From: JAFMKE01 sp037624485
GTDB taxonomy: Bacteria > Bacteroidota > Bacteroidia > Chitinophagales > UBA8649
Assembly (NCBI GenBank): GCA_037624485.1
Contig: JASJJC010000009.1
Coordinates: forward strand, 290,320-354,319
DNA: 64,000 nucleotides
Direction: 5' to 3'
The notes beneath the pieces are model-generated. The model was not told the origin of the DNA, made no database searches, and saw nothing but the letters and a program-made list of their open reading frames with translations. Shown here piece by piece: positions 62,566 to 64,000 of the stretch. Numbering within the stretch: position 1 is the stretch's first letter; every line of letters begins with the position of its first letter. The translations under genes and the position numbers were made by a program.

Positions 62566-64000
62566 CTATCTAACTAATTTAATATTTTGAGTAATAGTAT
62601 ATTTTTGACCATCCAAACCCGTAGCCTGGATAATAGCGATGTATATTCCATTTTCTATAGCTTGCCCAAGGAATAATCCATCCCATCCTTCATCTAAAAG
62701 ATTGGTTTCAAACATTTTCCCACCCCATCTATCAAAAACACTAAGTTGATACTGATCAATGTTTTTGCCAAAACACCTGAAAGTTTCATTGGATCCATCT
62801 CCGTTTGGTGTAAATATATTAGGTACATTCAATTCAGAATATAAATTAATTTCGATGGTTAAAATATCAGAATATGTGCATTCAGTCACCGTATCGATTA
62901 AGCTAAAGTAATAATTGTTTACGGCTTCTGTTGGGTACAATAAATAATCATTGCACGGACTTTCGCAATTTTCGCCATTATCGCTTGTATAGCTCACTAA
63001 AACATCTGTACTTGGATTATTTATTGCAAATGAAACGGAGTCTCCCAAGCTAGCCAAAAGCATATCTGGGCTTATATAATAATCTGGAGCATACGTGATA
63101 TCATAAGTGATTACACTATCACAACCAAAGGTATTAGAAAGGGAGTCTACAATTGTGCCTTGACTGCCATCAATAAGCACTCCATTATCAAGAAGATACG
63201 GTAATTCATTCGGACAAAGCAATATTTGAATAGGGATAGCCGAACTCTGTGCAATACTAATTTGTATTGTAGCAACACTATCACAACCATTAGCTGCGAT
63301 TAAAGTATCAACAAGGCTGGTATTCGAAGTATAGGTATTACCATCAATCCAAGTTATTGAATCGCAAGCATTAAGTTGGGTCAAGGAACTCGAACTTGGT
63401 AATAAAATTGTGGCAATGATGTGGGTAGAGTCGCATCCAAATTGATTGAGATTGGTCACGCTGACAATTCCTGTATCTGCAGGATTACAAGAATTTAAGC
63501 TAACAAAGGTCGAGTTTGATGGCAGCAGTGTAGTTATAATCGTATGCACTGAATCACAGCCAAACTGATTCTGATTTGTAACGCTTACCACTCCTGTATC
63601 TAATGGGTTACACGATGAAGCGTTGGCAAAGGTAGCATCTGATGGCAGCAGAGTAGTTGCAGTGGTATGCACTGAATCACAGCCAAACTGGTTCGGATTC
63701 GTCACACTTATCACTCCTGTATCCAAAGGATTACAAGAGGTAGCATTTGCAAAAGTTGAATCTGAAGGTAAAAGAGTTGTTGCAATGGTATGCACTGAAT
63801 CACAGCCAAACTGATTTGGATTTGTAACGCTTACTGCACCAGTATCTATTGGGTTGCATGAGCTTAATAAATCAAAAGTTGAATCAGATGGTGAAATTAT
63901 TAAATTTAATTCAACAATGGTATCACAATATTGTAAAAAACAAGAATCACAATCAGCACTGCCCAACTCTACTGCTGGGAAAGGACAGCCTAAAGAATTC
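62566..64000 (-). CDS. T9SS type B cargo with 41-residue tandem repeats, 5' end beyond window
   Basis: At least 478 codons; the frame stays open through the right edge (reading ...GCPFPAVELGSADC upstream of the first possible start), so the true start lies outside. The upstream part has tandem repeats of 41 residues (TLLPSDSTF...SCNPLDTGVVSVTNPNQFGCDSVH). Then come Ig/PKD-like modules (about two, to residue 370) and the type B domain (last 90 residues: IFTPNGDGSNETFRC, FDRWGGKMFE, GWDGLFLGQAIENGIY). Surface adhesin-like protein; function unknown. First gene of the type B-PorP-type B run. Confidence 0.85.
   Translation of the reverse strand, partial: NSLGCPFPAVELGSADCDSCFLQYCDTIVELNLIISPSDSTFDLLSSCNPIDTGAVSVTNPNQFGCDSVHTIATTLLPSDSTFANATSCNPLDTGVISVTNPNQFGCDSVHTTATTLLPSDATFANASSCNPLDTGVVSVTNQNQFGCDSVHTIITTLLPSNSTFVSLNSCNPADTGIVSVTNLNQFGCDSTHIIATILLPSSSSLTQLNACDSITWIDGNTYTSNTSLVDTLIAANGCDSVATIQISIAQSSAIPIQILLCPNELPYLLDNGVLIDGSQGTIVDSLSNTFGCDSVITYDITYAPDYYISPDMLLASLGDSVSFAINNPSTDVLVSYTSDNGENCESPCNDYLLYPTEAVNNYYFSLIDTVTECTYSDILTIEINLYSELNVPNIFTPNGDGSNETFRCFGKNIDQYQLSVFDRWGGKMFETNLLDEGWDGLFLGQAIENGIYIAIIQATGLDGQKYTITQNIKLVR
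63392..63893 (-). repeat. Tandem 123-base repeats inside a T9SS cargo gene
   Basis: About four units with a 123-base period: the sequence ACTGAATCACAGCCAAACTG begins near 63548, 63671 and 63794, and a diverged version near 63425. Each unit encodes 41 residues; later units (toward 63890) are most alike. Confidence 0.85.

Noticed and set aside
63392..63893. Possible CRISPR-like regular repeats
   Set aside because: The period is 123 bases, there are no unrelated spacers, and the repeats keep the reading frame of the T9SS cargo gene, so they are protein repeats.

Overview
The window is about 64 kb of AT-rich DNA from a bacterium of the phylum Bacteroidota, probably a gliding or marine flavobacterium-like lineage. 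I cannot fix the genus. Four things point there. Many secreted proteins end in type IX secretion (T9SS) sorting domains, both type A (YPNP...G.Y) and type B (gliding-motility C-terminal domain, SPNGDGVND or TPNNDGMND). There are two PorP/SprF-family proteins. The lineage-restricted families DUF4293, DUF3098 and DUF4295 are present. Promoters have the Bacteroidota form (-33 TTG, -7 TAnnTTTG), and most starts lack Shine-Dalgarno sequences. Two tRNA genes are present (Arg-TCT, Val-TAC). I see no rRNA, CRISPR array, insertion sequence or phage module; this is mostly core chromosome with a rich set of exported proteins.

Layout. 0-4 kb: end of an FG-GAP-like secreted protein, a DUF4293 membrane protein, a small lipoprotein, tRNA-Arg, and a secreted LamG/PNGase F-like/T9SS protein. 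4-20.6 kb: housekeeping genes, namely recQ, a glycosyltransferase, yraN, a sugar-phosphate isomerase, an rluD-type pseudouridine synthase, a secreted trypsin-like protease, purT, trhO, kdsC, ftsX-DUF3098-uppP, an SCO/cytochrome c pair, and the purC-oxygenase-mnmD operon. 20.7-25 kb: a 1393-residue exported protein with a dikinase core. 25-34.8 kb: histidine phosphatase, glycosyltransferase, DEAD-box helicase, FAD-dependent protein, a T9SS type B cargo with a PorP/SprF partner, and a glycine-rich exported protein. 34.8-36.7 kb: rpmB-rpmG-DUF4295-ftsY and tRNA-Val, followed by a duplicated tRNA 3' end. 37-52 kb: M1 peptidase, SCP2 protein, glycosyltransferase, peptide ABC ATPase, a GCS2-CBS fusion, PAP2 phosphatase, queuosine-precursor transporter, LysM protein, and the nfeD-kdsB-menA-menC-chrA run. 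52-64 kb: a T9SS protein, sucC, lolD, a lipid block (dihydroceramide-desaturase-like protein, GT2, a second desaturase, PlsC), then two T9SS type B cargos around a second PorP/SprF.

How the genes fit together. kdsC and kdsB serve Kdo/LPS synthesis, and uppP, lolD and plsC serve the envelope. menA and menC make menaquinone, and SCO plus cytochrome c suggest copper-dependent terminal oxidase assembly. The exported S1 and M1 peptidases and the PNGase F-like protein fit glycoprotein scavenging. The two most unusual items are the exported protein at 20737-24918, which combines a swivelling phosphohistidine-like domain, a PEP/pyruvate-dikinase ATP-binding domain, SprB-like repeats and a T9SS tail, and the close homologue of eukaryotic sphingolipid delta-4 desaturases at 56190-57161.
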